This document shows positions 33,666 to 42,576 of a stretch of 64,000 nt of DNA, piece by piece. The notes under the pieces were generated by a model. That model did not search any database and was not told the origin of the DNA. It saw nothing but the letters and a program-made list of their open reading frames with translations. How positions within the stretch are numbered: the first letter of the stretch is position 1; each line of letters opens with the position of its first letter. Position numbers and translations under genes: made by a program. The stretch covers positions 1 to 64,000 of the forward strand of contig NZ_JACHIN010000017.1 in the NCBI RefSeq assembly GCF_014203235.1, in the 5' to 3' direction. This DNA comes from Nonomuraea endophytica (GTDB lineage: Bacteria > Actinomycetota > Actinomycetes > Streptosporangiales > Streptosporangiaceae).

Positions 33666-34102
33666 TCTCTGGCCTTCCGCCCACGACGCCTCGTCCCTTC
33701 GCCTGCCCACCGCACCTCCGGCCTTCCGCCCACGGCACCTCTGGCTCCCCGTGGACCGCGACTCCGCCCGCCACCTCGCGCCTCCGCCGCCCATCGGGTC
33801 TCCGGCCCCGCGCCTCGTGTCTCCGGGTGCCGGTGCCCACGTGCTGGCGTCGCCCGTGTCCTTGGTCTCTCCTGTGTCCGGGTTTCCGGCGTCTCGCATC
33901 CCGCCCCGCCCCTCGTGTCCCGGCCCCATGTCTCCCCACCATGCCCGTCCTGCCCCGCCCCGCTTGGGCTTTCCCACCCCCATGGGCAACCGGGTAGTTG
34001 TGCCCGGGGGTCGGCTAGTACGACGCGAGCCGGTCCAGGCAGAGGGGCGCGCGGTGGGTGGTCGGTTTGGTTGTTGCGGTGTTAAGCACGCATGATGCAC
34101 TC

Positions 34103-35602
34103 GTGCCGACTCTCAGCGACCTCGTCGTCCGCCACACCGCCCTTGACGAGGCTGATCTCGACTGGCTGCACTCGCTGGTCTCCGACTGGCAGCTGCTGGC
34201 CGACCTCTCGTTCGCCGACCTCATCCTGTGGACGCCCCTGCTGGAGGAGCGTGGATGGATCGCGATCGCGCAGATGCGCCCCACCACCGGCCCCACCGTC
34301 TACCACGACGACATCGTCGGCAGCGTCGTAGGCCGCGGCGAGCGGCACCTGATCGACACCGCCTGGAACGAGCGCCGCATCTGCCGCGAGGGCGACCCCG
34401 ACTGGTCGACGGGTGTTCCGGTCCGCGAGGAGACGATTCCGGTACGCCGCACGCTGCCCGACGGCTCCGGCCGCTTCATAGGCGTCATCCAGCGTTCCAC
34501 GAACCTGTCGTCGGCCCGCACCCCCTCCCGCCTCGAACTCACCTACCTCCAGAGCGCCTCCGACCTGGCCCAGATGGTGGCGGAGGGAAGGTTCCCGTTC
34601 TCGGGGGAGGAGCCGATCCTGGTGCGTTCGCCGAGGGTGGGCGACGGACTGCTCAGGCTGGACCGTGCCGGACGCGTCACCTACGCCTCCCCGAACGCCC
34701 TGTCCGCCTACCGCCGTCTTGGCCTGCACGCCGACCTCGTGGGCGCCGAGCTGGGCCGCGTCACCGCGCAGCTCTGCTACTCCGACGAGCCCATCAACGA
34801 GGACCTGATGATCGTGGCCAGCGGGCGCGCGGCCAAGGAGACGGAGGTGGAGTCGGGCGGCACGATCGTTCAGCTCCGGGCGATCCCGTTGATCGTGGGC
34901 GGCGGCCGTATCGGAGCGCTGGTCCTCATCCGCGACGTCACCGAGCTGCGCCGCCGCGAACGCGAGCTGATGACCAAGGACGCCACCATCCGGGAGATCC
35001 ACCACCGCGTCAAGAACAACCTCCAGACCGTGGCCGCCCTCCTCCGCCTCCAGGCCAGACGCCTACGCGTCCCGGAAGGCAGGGAGGCGCTGGAGGAGGC
35101 CGTGCGCCGCGTGGGTTCGATCGCGATCGTGCACGAGACGCTCTCGCACGCCCCCGAGGAGTTCGTGGACTTCGACGACATCGCCGACCGCGTGATAGCC
35201 ATGGCCGGGGAGGTATCGGCCCCCGAAGCCGCAGTGACTCCCCGCCGAGTGGGCGCGTTCGGCATCCTCCCGTCCCTGATCGCCACCCCCCTGGCGATGG
35301 CCCTGACCGAACTCCTCCAGAACGCCCTCCAGCACGGCCGCCCCAAGCGCCTCCAGGTAGTGGTGAAGGCCGAGCCCGAGCGCCTGAACATCCTCGTCTG
35401 GGACGACGGCCTGGGCCTGCCCGAGGACTTCGACCTGGAAAACTCCACCAGCCTCGGCCTGCAGATCGTCCGCACCCTGGTGGTCGGCGAGCTATCAGGC
35501 AAACTAGCCCTGGCCCCCCGCGAAGGCGGCGGCACCGAGGCCTCCCTCAGCATCCCCCTCCCCACCGCCCCACCCGACACACCCCCAAGGCGCACACCCT
35601 AG
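34103..35602 (+). CDS. pdtaS: PdtaS-like sensor histidine kinase
   Basis: The 499-residue soluble kinase has an N-terminal GAF-like domain (DWQLLADLSFADLILW) and a PAS domain (VTYASPNALSAYRRLGL). A HisKA_2 phospho-acceptor motif follows (TIREIHHRVKNNLQTVAALLRLQ), then an HATPase domain (DDGLGLP, SLGLQIVRTLV). The layout and many segments match PdtaS of mycobacteria, whose partner PdtaR is an ANTAR RNA-binding antiterminator. The GTG at 34103 gives an N-terminus aligned with the mycobacterial one. PdtaR is not in this window. As in mycobacteria, a WhiB1-like gene lies next to it. Confidence 0.92.
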   Translation: MPTLSDLVVRHTALDEADLDWLHSLVSDWQLLADLSFADLILWTPLLEERGWIAIAQMRPTTGPTVYHDDIVGSVVGRGERHLIDTAWNERRICREGDPDWSTGVPVREETIPVRRTLPDGSGRFIGVIQRSTNLSSARTPSRLELTYLQSASDLAQMVAEGRFPFSGEEPILVRSPRVGDGLLRLDRAGRVTYASPNALSAYRRLGLHADLVGAELGRVTAQLCYSDEPINEDLMIVASGRAAKETEVESGGTIVQLRAIPLIVGGGRIGALVLIRDVTELRRRERELMTKDATIREIHHRVKNNLQTVAALLRLQARRLRVPEGREALEEAVRRVGSIAIVHETLSHAPEEFVDFDDIADRVIAMAGEVSAPEAAVTPRRVGAFGILPSLIATPLAMALTELLQNALQHGRPKRLQVVVKAEPERLNILVWDDGLGLPEDFDLENSTSLGLQIVRTLVVGELSGKLALAPREGGGTEASLSIPLPTAPPDTPPRRTP

Positions 35603-35717
35603 AAGACCCTTTTGCGGGTACGGCTGGCGCCATCTTCCGGGGTACGGCGGGCGCAATCCTGGGGATGCGCGGGGTGTGAGCCCGGGGGCCGGAGGCAGAC
35701 CTGACGGCACGAACCCG

Positions 35718-35930
35718 GTTGGCTGCATGAGCACGGTTAGGTGCGCGAGCACGGTTGGGTGTGTGAGCACGGCTGGGTGTGTGAGCCCGGTCAGGTGCGC
35801 AAGCCCGGTTGGCTGCATGAGCACGGTTAGGTGCGCGAGCACGGTTGGGTGTGTGAGCACGGTTGGGTGTGTGAGCACGGCTGGGTGTGTGAGCCCGGTT
35901 GGGTGCGTGAGCCCGGTTGGATGTGCGAGC
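35718..35930. repeat. 18-bp tandem repeat array (12 units) with 90-bp higher-order repeat
   Basis: Twelve consecutive 18-mers of the type GTTGGGTGTGTGAGCACG run from 35718 to 35930. The first four units (35718-35789) recur near-identically at 35808, exactly 90 bp later, showing duplication of a five-unit block. Frames stay open because 18 is a multiple of three, but the hexapeptide strings have no ribosome site or family. The array is followed by the tail element described next. Confidence 0.9.
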
Positions 35931-35940
35931 TTCTGGGATG

Positions 35941-36262
35941 ACGCGGCGTTAGCTAGCGGCCGCGAGACATGCGGCGACGGCCCGGCTTTCAGCGCTGGGA
36001 CACGCGGCGTTGGTCTGTGGTTCTGGCGTTCAGGCGCGAGGTGTGGGGCCGTGTTCCCGATGCCGAGACGGTGGGATGTCGCGGAGGTGGCATGGGAAAG
36101 CCGCCACGGCGCGCTCTTGGTCGTCCAAGGGGTCGGACCACTTGGGCGGCCAAGGATGCGCCGTGACGGCGGGTACCACGTCCGACGTGAGAAGCGATCC
36201 CCACGATCGGCGCCCGCCAAGGTCGGCGGGTGGTGTCAGGTCGGCTGTGCCGTACCTTATAA
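35941..36262 (+). other. Conserved intergenic tail element, copy 1
   Basis: This copy shares with 38236-38455 a starting CGCGGCGTTARC, a GCCGAGACGGYGGGA block, a 53-bp core (36160-36212 versus 38355-38407, 51 of 53 identical), a following hairpin and a CAGG..GGCT..GCCGTA end. The hairpin is CCCGCC/GGCGGG here and ACCCAC/GTGGGT in copy 2. It lies just beyond the 3' end of whiB. It could be a structured RNA or a dispersed repeat. Confidence 0.6.
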
Positions 36263-36286
36263 TGATCTTCAAAGACCTTATGGTGG

Positions 36287-36538
36287 TCAGAGGGCGGCGG
36301 CGCGAGTGCGGGCGCGGCGGCGCTTGAGGGCGCGGCGCTCGTCTTCGCTCAGGCCACCCCACACGCCGGCGTCCTGACCGGACTCCAGCGCCCACTTCAG
36401 GCACTTCTCGACGGCCGAGCAGGAACGACAGACCTGCTTGGCCTCCTCGATCTGCATGAGTGCGGGGCCGGTGTTGCCGATCGGGAAGAACAGCTCGGGG
36501 TCCACGTCACGGCAGGCAGCTCGGTGGCGCCAGTCCAT
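36287..36538 (-). CDS. WhiB-family iron-sulfur regulator (WhiB1-like)
   Basis: The 83-residue protein has the four cluster Cys (C9, C37, C40, C46 in CRSCSAVEKC), the GVWGGLSEDER turn and a basic C-terminus (KRRRARTRA). WhiB1 binds the primary sigma factor through a 4Fe-4S cluster that reacts with NO and is essential in mycobacteria. The synteny with pdtaS supports the WhiB1 assignment. An AAGGAG ribosome site precedes ATG 36538, and a CRP-like box lies ~60 bp upstream, as for mycobacterial whiB1. Confidence 0.93.
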   Translation of the reverse strand: MDWRHRAACRDVDPELFFPIGNTGPALMQIEEAKQVCRSCSAVEKCLKWALESGQDAGVWGGLSEDERRALKRRRARTRAAAL

Positions 36539-36591
36539 GCGTCACTCCTTAGTGGATGGAGCCGGTGGTTGACTCCGTGCGGCTAGTACTT

Positions 36592-36607
36592 TGTGAAGAG
36601 ATTCACT
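36592..36607. promoter_or_regulatory. CRP-like box upstream of whiB
   Basis: TGTGAAGAGATTCACT (TGTGA-N6-TCACT) is centred ~61 bp before the whiB start. Mycobacterial whiB1 is a known CRP target, so this is probably a real site. The rest of 36539-36811 holds no gene. Confidence 0.6.
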
Positions 36608-36811
36608 AACTCGCGCGAACCTTTCCCGAATCCTGTGGACCCGGGGATGCCCGCTGAACATCGGCGGACCTCTAAGGGGCTGATTAAAGGTCCTACGTTC
36701 CGATGTCATTCACGAGCTTTTCAGCCACGCTGAGTGCACGCAAGAGGGTTGGTGGGAAGTTTTGGCGGAGATGGATGTCGGATGCGTCACACAATGACCG
36801 AATGTAACCAT

Positions 36812-37753
36812 CTAGACCAGAACTTGTAACGCGTTCGGTGTAGCCCGGAATGTGATGGATTCGCGCTCGCCGAGGTAGTCGCCGTCGAGCTGGAAGGCGA
36901 CGGGGCGTTCGGCGGTCAGCGTGAACTCGGCCTCGTCGTGCAGCTGAACCAGGTGGCGTCCGGACGGAAGGCGATCACTCTCCGTGAGGATCTTCCGGAT
37001 CAGCGGCAACATGGTCGGGAGCCCCAGACGTTGGAGCCCCAGCAGGTCCAGCCCGGTGTCGAAACTCGCCCACGGCGTCGGGGTGACCGGATGCGTGCCC
37101 ACGTAGGTCCAGGGCGAGGTGTTCGAGATGATCGCCATGAAGATCCCGTGCGCGGTCGGAATGCCGGGGCCGGTCAGCGTCATGGCCGGGTGGCGCTTGT
37201 CGGTGGCGACGTAGTGGCGTAGCGCGGTGTTCACATAGCGCGCCGGAGTGGCCTTTCTGCCGCTCCCGCGCAGCCCCTCGACGGCCCTGATCACCTCGGC
37301 GTCATAGCCCATGCCCGAACAGAAGGTGAAGTACCTGCCCTCATCGTCCCACTGGGCATGTCCCAAACTCACGACCCGCCGCCGGTCCTCCCGTAGCGCC
37401 TCCAGCACCGCCCCCGTGGCCTCGACCGGGTCGTTGGGCAGGCCGAGCGCACGGGCGAAGACGTTCGCGCTGCCGCCGGGGATGACGATGAGCGCCGGCC
37501 GCTCGGTCGCATTGGTGGCGGGCGTGTTGAGCAGCCCGTTCACCGTCTCGTTGACGGTCCCGTCCCCACCGAGTACGGCTACCGCGTCGAACCCCTTCGC
37601 CGTCGCCTTCCCCGCCAGAGCCGCCGCGTGCCCGCGGTAGCCGGTCTCCTCGACGGTCAGATCAACGGCGGCGCCCAGGGCGCGGATGAGGACGTCACGG
37701 GTCCGCGAGTTCGTGGTGGTCGCCTTGGGGTTGACCAGCAACATCGCACGCAT
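36812..37753 (-). CDS. Diacylglycerol/lipid kinase family protein
   Basis: The ~313-residue protein has the DAGK catalytic domain: LLVNPKATTT at the N-terminus, VAVLGGDGTVNETVNGLL (nucleotide-binding GGDGT), and VIPGGSANVFARALG. These soluble kinases phosphorylate diacylglycerol or other lipids. ATG 37753 matches the family start (MRAMLLVNP), while ATG 37744 has the better GGAGG spacing. The sequence further upstream is Gly-rich low complexity and not part of the protein. Confidence 0.9.
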   Translation of the reverse strand: MRAMLLVNPKATTTNSRTRDVLIRALGAAVDLTVEETGYRGHAAALAGKATAKGFDAVAVLGGDGTVNETVNGLLNTPATNATERPALIVIPGGSANVFARALGLPNDPVEATGAVLEALREDRRRVVSLGHAQWDDEGRYFTFCSGMGYDAEVIRAVEGLRGSGRKATPARYVNTALRHYVATDKRHPAMTLTGPGIPTAHGIFMAIISNTSPWTYVGTHPVTPTPWASFDTGLDLLGLQRLGLPTMLPLIRKILTESDRLPSGRHLVQLHDEAEFTLTAERPVAFQLDGDYLGERESITFRATPNALQVLV

Positions 37754-37950
37754 GCCTCCACCGTAACCGCTACCCGATCGCCCCACTCCTCCCACACCCA
37801 CCCAAATCCCCACCCCCACCAAACCCCCATACCAGCACAACCCAGACACCCCAGCTCCGGCGTTTCCCAAGGCGTTTCCCGGGGCGTTTCCTAGGGCGCC
37901 GAGCGGGGGCCGGGCCCGGGACTACAGCGGGGTGCGCGTGCCCCAGAGCT

Positions 37951-38182
37951 GGCGGCGCGAGGAAGGGGGCAAGTTCGGGTGGCGGTGTGGACCTAGGGCG
38001 GAGCTTGGGTGGTGGCGCGGACCAGGGGCAGAGGCTTGGTGGCGGCGCGAGGAAGAGGGCAAGCTCGGGCGGCAGTGTGGACCAGGGGCGAAGCTTGGGT
38101 GGTGGCGCAGATCAGGGGCGGAGGCTTGGGTGGTGGTGTGGACCAGGGGCGGAGGCTTGGGTGGTGGCGCGAGCTTGGAGCG
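37951..38182. repeat. 30-31-bp tandem repeat array with 90-bp higher-order repeat
   Basis: About eight units of the type GGTGGYGYGGACCAGGGGCG + GAGGCTTGGGT lie in a row. Units at 37951 and 38041, both with GCGAGGAAG, mark a three-unit, 90-bp period. As in the 35.7-kb array, the array is followed by the conserved tail. The rest of 37754-38506 is C-rich or G-rich filler without a gene. Confidence 0.8.
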
Positions 38183-38235
38183 CGGCATGAGTCGGGGGCG
38201 AGGTCCGAGGGGGCGAGGTCCGAGGGGGCGAGGTC

Positions 38236-38455
38236 GGGGTTGGCGCGGCGTTAACCGGCGCTTTTCCGGGCGCCGAGACGGCGGGAGGTTGGGCGGTGAG
38301 GCTCGGCGCTTTTGGCAGGTGGCCGGCCTGGCGCATGGTGGCTGGTCAACGTGGGCCGTGACGGCGGGAACCACGTCCGACGTGAGAAGCGACCCCCACG
38401 ATCGGCGGAAACCCACGACGGTGGGTGGGGGCAGGCTGGCTCGCCGTAACGGATC
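38236..38455 (+). other. Conserved intergenic tail element, copy 2
   Basis: This is the shorter partner of the element at 35941-36262; the 53-bp core is at 38355-38407. It ends ~50 bp before the small membrane protein gene. Confidence 0.6.
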
Positions 38456-38506
38456 ATGAAGCTTCAGACAGAAAGCAAGACGAGCAAAGCCCATTAGGGT
38501 AGGGGG

Positions 38507-38890
38507 GTGAGGCGTCCTGGGACTTTGTTGGTGGCGGCGGTGTTGGTGGCTCTTGAGGGGCTGGTGGCGCTGGGCCTGGGGGTTTACGTCGCCGTCGAGG
38601 CCATCGTGGGCAGGCCGGAGAGCATGACCAGTGCCGTCGCGGAGGCCGGGTTCGGGCTGCTGGTCGGCGCCGGGCTGTTGTGGGTCGCCTGGGGCGGGTT
38701 GTTCAAGGTGGAGCGGTGGGGGAGGGCGCCGAGCGTGCTCACCCAGATCTTCATGATCCCGGTGGCTGTCACGCTGATCCAGGCGGACCGGCCGGTCCTG
38801 GGGTTCCCGCTGATGGCGGTCGCCCTGGTCGGCCTCGGCGTGCTGCTGGCGCCCCCCACCACGAAGGCGCTCTACGGGGAGGACGGCTAG
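38507..38890 (+). CDS. Small four-helix integral membrane protein
   Basis: The 127-residue protein consists of four hydrophobic segments (residues ~7-32, 45-64, 78-92, 97-115) and a short polar tail. A TAGGGT 6 nt before the GTG suggests a leaderless transcript, though AGGGGGG could also be a ribosome site. I do not recognise a family beyond actinobacterial hypothetical membrane proteins. It is convergent with the sigma factor gene, overlapping by 4 bp. Confidence 0.7.
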   Translation: MRRPGTLLVAAVLVALEGLVALGLGVYVAVEAIVGRPESMTSAVAEAGFGLLVGAGLLWVAWGGLFKVERWGRAPSVLTQIFMIPVAVTLIQADRPVLGFPLMAVALVGLGVLLAPPTTKALYGEDG

Positions 38891-39687
38891 TCCTCGGCGG
38901 TCAGTCCCTCGCGTAGCTGCGCGAGCGTGCGGGCCAGCAGGCGCGATACGTGCATCTGCGAGATCCCGAGCTCGGTGGCGATCTGCGACTGCGTCATGTT
39001 CCCGAAGAACCGCAGCAGCAGGATGCGCTTCTCGCGCGGCGGCAGCCGTTCGAGCAGCGGTTTGAGCGATTCGCGGTACTCGACGCCTTCGAGCGACTCG
39101 TCCACGATGCCGAGCGAGTCGGACACGGCGGGTGCGTCGTCGTCGCCGGAGTCGGGCGCGTCGAGCGAGACGGTCGAGTAGGCGTTGGCCGACTCCAGGC
39201 CCTCCAGGACCTCTTCCTCGGTCATCTTGAGGAAGGTGGCCAGTTCGGCCACGGTCGGCGCGCGGCCCTCGCGCTGCGACAGTTCGCTTATCGCCTTCGT
39301 CAGCGACAGCTTCAGCTCCTGCAGGCGGCGTGGTACGCGGACCGCCCAGCCCTTGTCGCGGAAGTGACGCTTGATCTCGCCGACGATCGTCGGCGTGGCG
39401 TAGGTGGAGAACTCCACGCCGCGGGCGAGGTCGAAGCGGTCGATGGACTTGATCAGGCCGATGGTGGCGACCTGGGTGAGGTCGTCCAGCCATTCGCCGC
39501 GGTTGCGGAAGCGGCGGGCCAGGTATTCGACAAGGGGAAGGTGAAGCTCGACCAGCTCGTCCCGGATGCGCTGACGGCGCGGCTCGTCGGGACCTAGCTC
39601 GGCCAGCTCGGCGAAGAGCATGCGGGCACGCACCCTGTCGGGGACGGCGTGTTCGCTGGTGGCCATGGCTCCAGTCCTTTCCGTCAC
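38887..39687 (-). CDS. Alternative sigma factor of the SigF/SigB family
   Basis: The ~259-266-residue protein has region 2 (YLARRFRNRGEWLDDLTQVATIGLIKSIDRFD and EFSTYATPTIVGEIKRHFRDK), region 3 (WAVRVPRRLQELK) and region 4 (QSQIATELGISQMHVSRLLARTLAQLR). This is the stress/development SigF type controlled by RsbW-like anti-sigma factors, and one is directly upstream. GTG 39687 overlaps the anti-sigma stop (GTGA). ATG 39666 is the other candidate. Confidence 0.92.
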   Translation of the reverse strand: MTERTGAMATSEHAVPDRVRARMLFAELAELGPDEPRRQRIRDELVELHLPLVEYLARRFRNRGEWLDDLTQVATIGLIKSIDRFDLARGVEFSTYATPTIVGEIKRHFRDKGWAVRVPRRLQELKLSLTKAISELSQREGRAPTVAELATFLKMTEEEVLEGLESANAYSTVSLDAPDSGDDDAPAVSDSLGIVDESLEGVEYRESLKPLLERLPPREKRILLLRFFGNMTQSQIATELGISQMHVSRLLARTLAQLREGLTAED

Positions 39688-40109
39688 GCCGGCCTCGCCG
39701 CGCCTCGGCGCTTACGCAGGACGATCGCCATGCGGTCGGGGGAGTCGGTCACGGCGTCCACGTCGTCCGCCAGGGCGGTCAGCACCATCCACGCGAAGTC
39801 ATCGCGTTTGGGCGCGGAATTGCCGACGGTCGCGACCTCCACACTGACCTGCATCTCCTGCCCGGTCAGCTCGAACTCGGCCGTCAGGTCGGTGCCCGGC
39901 ACCGCCTCGGTCAGCAGCATGGCGCACGCCTCGTCGACGGCGATCCGCAGATCTTCGATCTCGTCCAGCGTGAAGTCAAGCCGCGCGGCCAGCCCGGCGG
40001 TTGCCGTACGCAGCACGGACAGGTAGGCGCTCGCTGCGGGGAGCCTGATGCTCACCACGTCGCGGATGCCCGCCACGCCCTCAGCGCGCGTCTCGGTTTC
40101 CTCGGTCAC
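39684..40109 (-). CDS. RsbW-like anti-sigma factor (HATPase/serine kinase fold)
   Basis: The 141-residue protein has the GHKL ATPase N-box region DEIEDLRIAVDEACAMLL, and the end of the fold is DRMAIVLRKRR. It should hold the downstream SigF-type factor inactive until an anti-anti-sigma factor intervenes. No anti-anti-sigma gene is adjacent. The GTG at 40109 has a perfect GGGAGGAAC site; the longer in-frame extension lacks family similarity. Confidence 0.88.
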   Translation of the reverse strand: MTEETETRAEGVAGIRDVVSIRLPAASAYLSVLRTATAGLAARLDFTLDEIEDLRIAVDEACAMLLTEAVPGTDLTAEFELTGQEMQVSVEVATVGNSAPKRDDFAWMVLTALADDVDAVTDSPDRMAIVLRKRRGAARPA

Positions 40110-40207
40110 GTTCCTCCCTCGGGTCAGCGACCCCGTACGGTTTCGACGCTGACTGCAACTTACCGCCCCGGAGAGGTGCTTGGCGGATTCAGACTCGCCA
40201 ACGAACG

Positions 40208-40245
40208 AAAAGGCTCTGCGTGGCTGGTACCACACAGAGCCTTTT
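40208..40245 (-). terminator. Terminator after sodN
   Basis: An 11-bp stem AAAAGGCTCTG / CAGAGCCTTTT, with further inner pairing, lies 9 nt beyond the sodN stop. A and T runs on both sides make it potentially bidirectional. Confidence 0.85.
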
Positions 40246-40253
40246 CTCCCGAT

Positions 40254-40655
40254 TTATGCGGCCTTAGTCGCCCAGAAGATCTTGGAGATTTCGTCGATCT
40301 TGCCGAGAAGGTCGTCGGCCTTGGCCACGTCTACCGTGCCCTTGCCGCCCGCCGCGCCGGCCAGCTTCGTGGCCTCCCAGAAGAGCTGGTGGAGCTGCGG
40401 GTACTGCTCCAGGTGCGGAGGCTTGAAGTAGTCGGTCCACAGCACCCACAGGTGGTGCTTGACGAGCTCGCTGCGCTCCTCCTTGATGGTGAGGGCGCGC
40501 GAGCGGAAGACCGGGTCCTCGTTGCCGGCGTACTTCTCCATGATCGCCTTGACCGACTCCGCCTCGATCCGGGCCTGAGCGGGGTCGTAGACGCCGCAGG
40601 GCAGGTCGCAGTGAGCGGAAGCGACATGCTTGGGTCGTAGCAGTCGTGCGAGCAT
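40254..40655 (-). CDS. sodN: Nickel-dependent superoxide dismutase
   Basis: The 133-residue precursor has a 14-residue propeptide followed by the nickel hook HCDLPCGVYDP; His becomes the new N-terminus after cleavage. The rest is the four-helix SodN body (SELVKHHLWVLWTDYFKPPHLEQYPQLH). It disproportionates superoxide in the cytoplasm. The divergent gene encodes the dedicated maturation protease. An 11-bp palindrome GCTGAGTCAGC (40675-40685) sits in the leader between the two genes and is a candidate regulator site. I see no clear Nur box. Confidence 0.96.
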   Translation of the reverse strand: MLARLLRPKHVASAHCDLPCGVYDPAQARIEAESVKAIMEKYAGNEDPVFRSRALTIKEERSELVKHHLWVLWTDYFKPPHLEQYPQLHQLFWEATKLAGAAGGKGTVDVAKADDLLGKIDEISKIFWATKAA

Positions 40656-40745
40656 CAGAAAGTCCTTCCTTGATGCTGAGTCAGCTTGGTCCAGTTACCG
40701 ACCTTACTCGGCTGCAAACGCCCACGGATGAGGGGGTCGCAGCAC

Positions 40746-41063
40746 ATGAGAGTGCGTGTCGAAGGGGACTCCATGCGGCCCGCGCTGCGTCCGGGCGACT
40801 GGCTGCTGGTACGGCGGGGCGCCACGGTCCACCCCGGCGACCTCGTCGTCGCCCGCCTGCCAGGCGAACCCGCGCGCCTCATCGTCAAGCGCGCCCAGTG
40901 GCGCGGCGAGGAAGGATGGTGGCTGGAGAGCGACAACCAGCGCGCCCCGGGCAGACGCGACAGCTGGGACTTCGGCCCGGTCGACGACATCGTGGGGCGT
41001 GTCGTGCTGCGCTACTGGCCGTTGCTCAGGTTGCCCAGCCATCTGTCGCGCAACCGCTCGTAG
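40746..41063 (+). CDS. sodX: Nickel SOD maturation signal peptidase-like protease
   Basis: The 105-residue protein is a minimal S26 peptidase, with the catalytic Ser in VRVEGDSMRPAL and the catalytic Lys in ARLIVKRAQW. Members next to sodN remove its propeptide. The ATG at 40746 gives the family N-terminus and has AGGGGG ~10 nt upstream. The 3' end overlaps the convergent transporter receptor gene by 52 bp. Confidence 0.9.
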   Translation: MRVRVEGDSMRPALRPGDWLLVRRGATVHPGDLVVARLPGEPARLIVKRAQWRGEEGWWLESDNQRAPGRRDSWDFGPVDDIVGRVVLRYWPLLRLPSHLSRNRS

Positions 41064-41826
41064 GTTCCGTCTTTCCTGGCACGTTCCAGGACCGTGTTCA
41101 CCGTGCGGAGCAGCTCGGTGTTTCCCTTGCGTACGGCGATGCCGTACTCCTCACCGGTCTCCAGGCTCTCCAGCAGCTTCAGCTCCTTGCCGAGCTTGAG
41201 CTTGGTGAGCCAGAGCGCGATCACCGGCCGGTCCTGGATCAGCGCGTCCACGTGCCCGGCCTGCAGCCCGATCAGCTGCTGCAGCGAGTCGTCGTACTCG
41301 ACGACGGTCAGGCCTTTCTCCCGCGCGTAGTCGGCGCCGGTGGTGCCGGTCTGGACGCCGACCTTGATCTTGGCGCCGGTCAGCTTCTTCAGCTTGCTGT
41401 CCCGGCGCACCAGGACGGCCTGGGAGGCCTCGAAGTAGGGCGTGGAGAAGTCGAGGTTCTTCTCGCGTTCCGCGGTGATCGTGATGCCGGCGGCGGCCAG
41501 TTCGCAGGTGCCGTCGTCGAGCGCGCTGCCGTTCTGGATGGCGTCGAAGTCGACGCTGACGACGTTGAGCGGCCGGCGCAGCTCCTGGGCCACCAGGGTG
41601 ACCAGGTCCACGTCGAAGCCGACGATGACGCCCTCCTGCTCGAACTCGAACGGCTCGTAGGGCGTGTTGGTGCACATGGTGAGGGCGCCCGAGGGGTCGC
41701 CGTGCCGTACACGCTCGGTTCCGCAGGCGGCGAGGGCGAGCAGCGCGAGCCCGGCCGAGATCAGCGCGCGACGTCTCACGCGGGCGGGGGAGCCCGCGTG
41801 AGACGTCGTGTCGCGTGCGGTGCTCA

Positions 41827-41827
<1 letters not shown>
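41012..41827 (-). CDS. Polar amino acid ABC transporter substrate-binding lipoprotein (second receptor)
   Basis: The 271-residue protein has a lipobox (ALLALAAC) and an SBP family 3 domain: MCTNTPYEPFEFEQEGVIVG, FDVDLVTLVAQEL, AAGITITAEREKNLDFSTPYF. It is the last gene of a four-gene transporter operon and is coupled to the ATPase gene by a one-base overlap. It is a diverged paralogue of the first receptor at 43382-44233. Confidence 0.9.

Positions 41828-42572
<745 letters not shown>

Positions 42573-42576
<4 letters not shown>

Noticed and set aside
33220..34100. Gly/Arg- or Pro-rich frames between the BioF-like fragment and pdtaS
   Set aside because: They follow from a C-rich tandem repeat tract. 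Several frames are open at once and no start signals are convincing.
35718..35930. Possible CRISPR array
   Set aside because: Units are 18 bp and directly adjacent with no unique spacers, and no cas genes are present.
110..36150. Similarity between the rRNA terminator (GGGGTCCGACCACT) and GGGGTCGGACCACT at 36130
   Set aside because: Only 13 of 14 bases match and the second copy lacks the stem-loop context. Probably chance in GC-rich DNA.
36160..36212. Known riboswitch class (c-di-AMP, cobalamin, SAM) in the tail element
   Set aside because: The conserved core does not match the consensus segments of these classes that I can recall.
35676..36377. Long open frame across the 18-bp array encoding Cys-Val-Ser hexapeptide repeats
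   Set aside because: The frame is open because the unit is a multiple of three. It has no ribosome site, continues antisense into whiB, and both strands are equally open.
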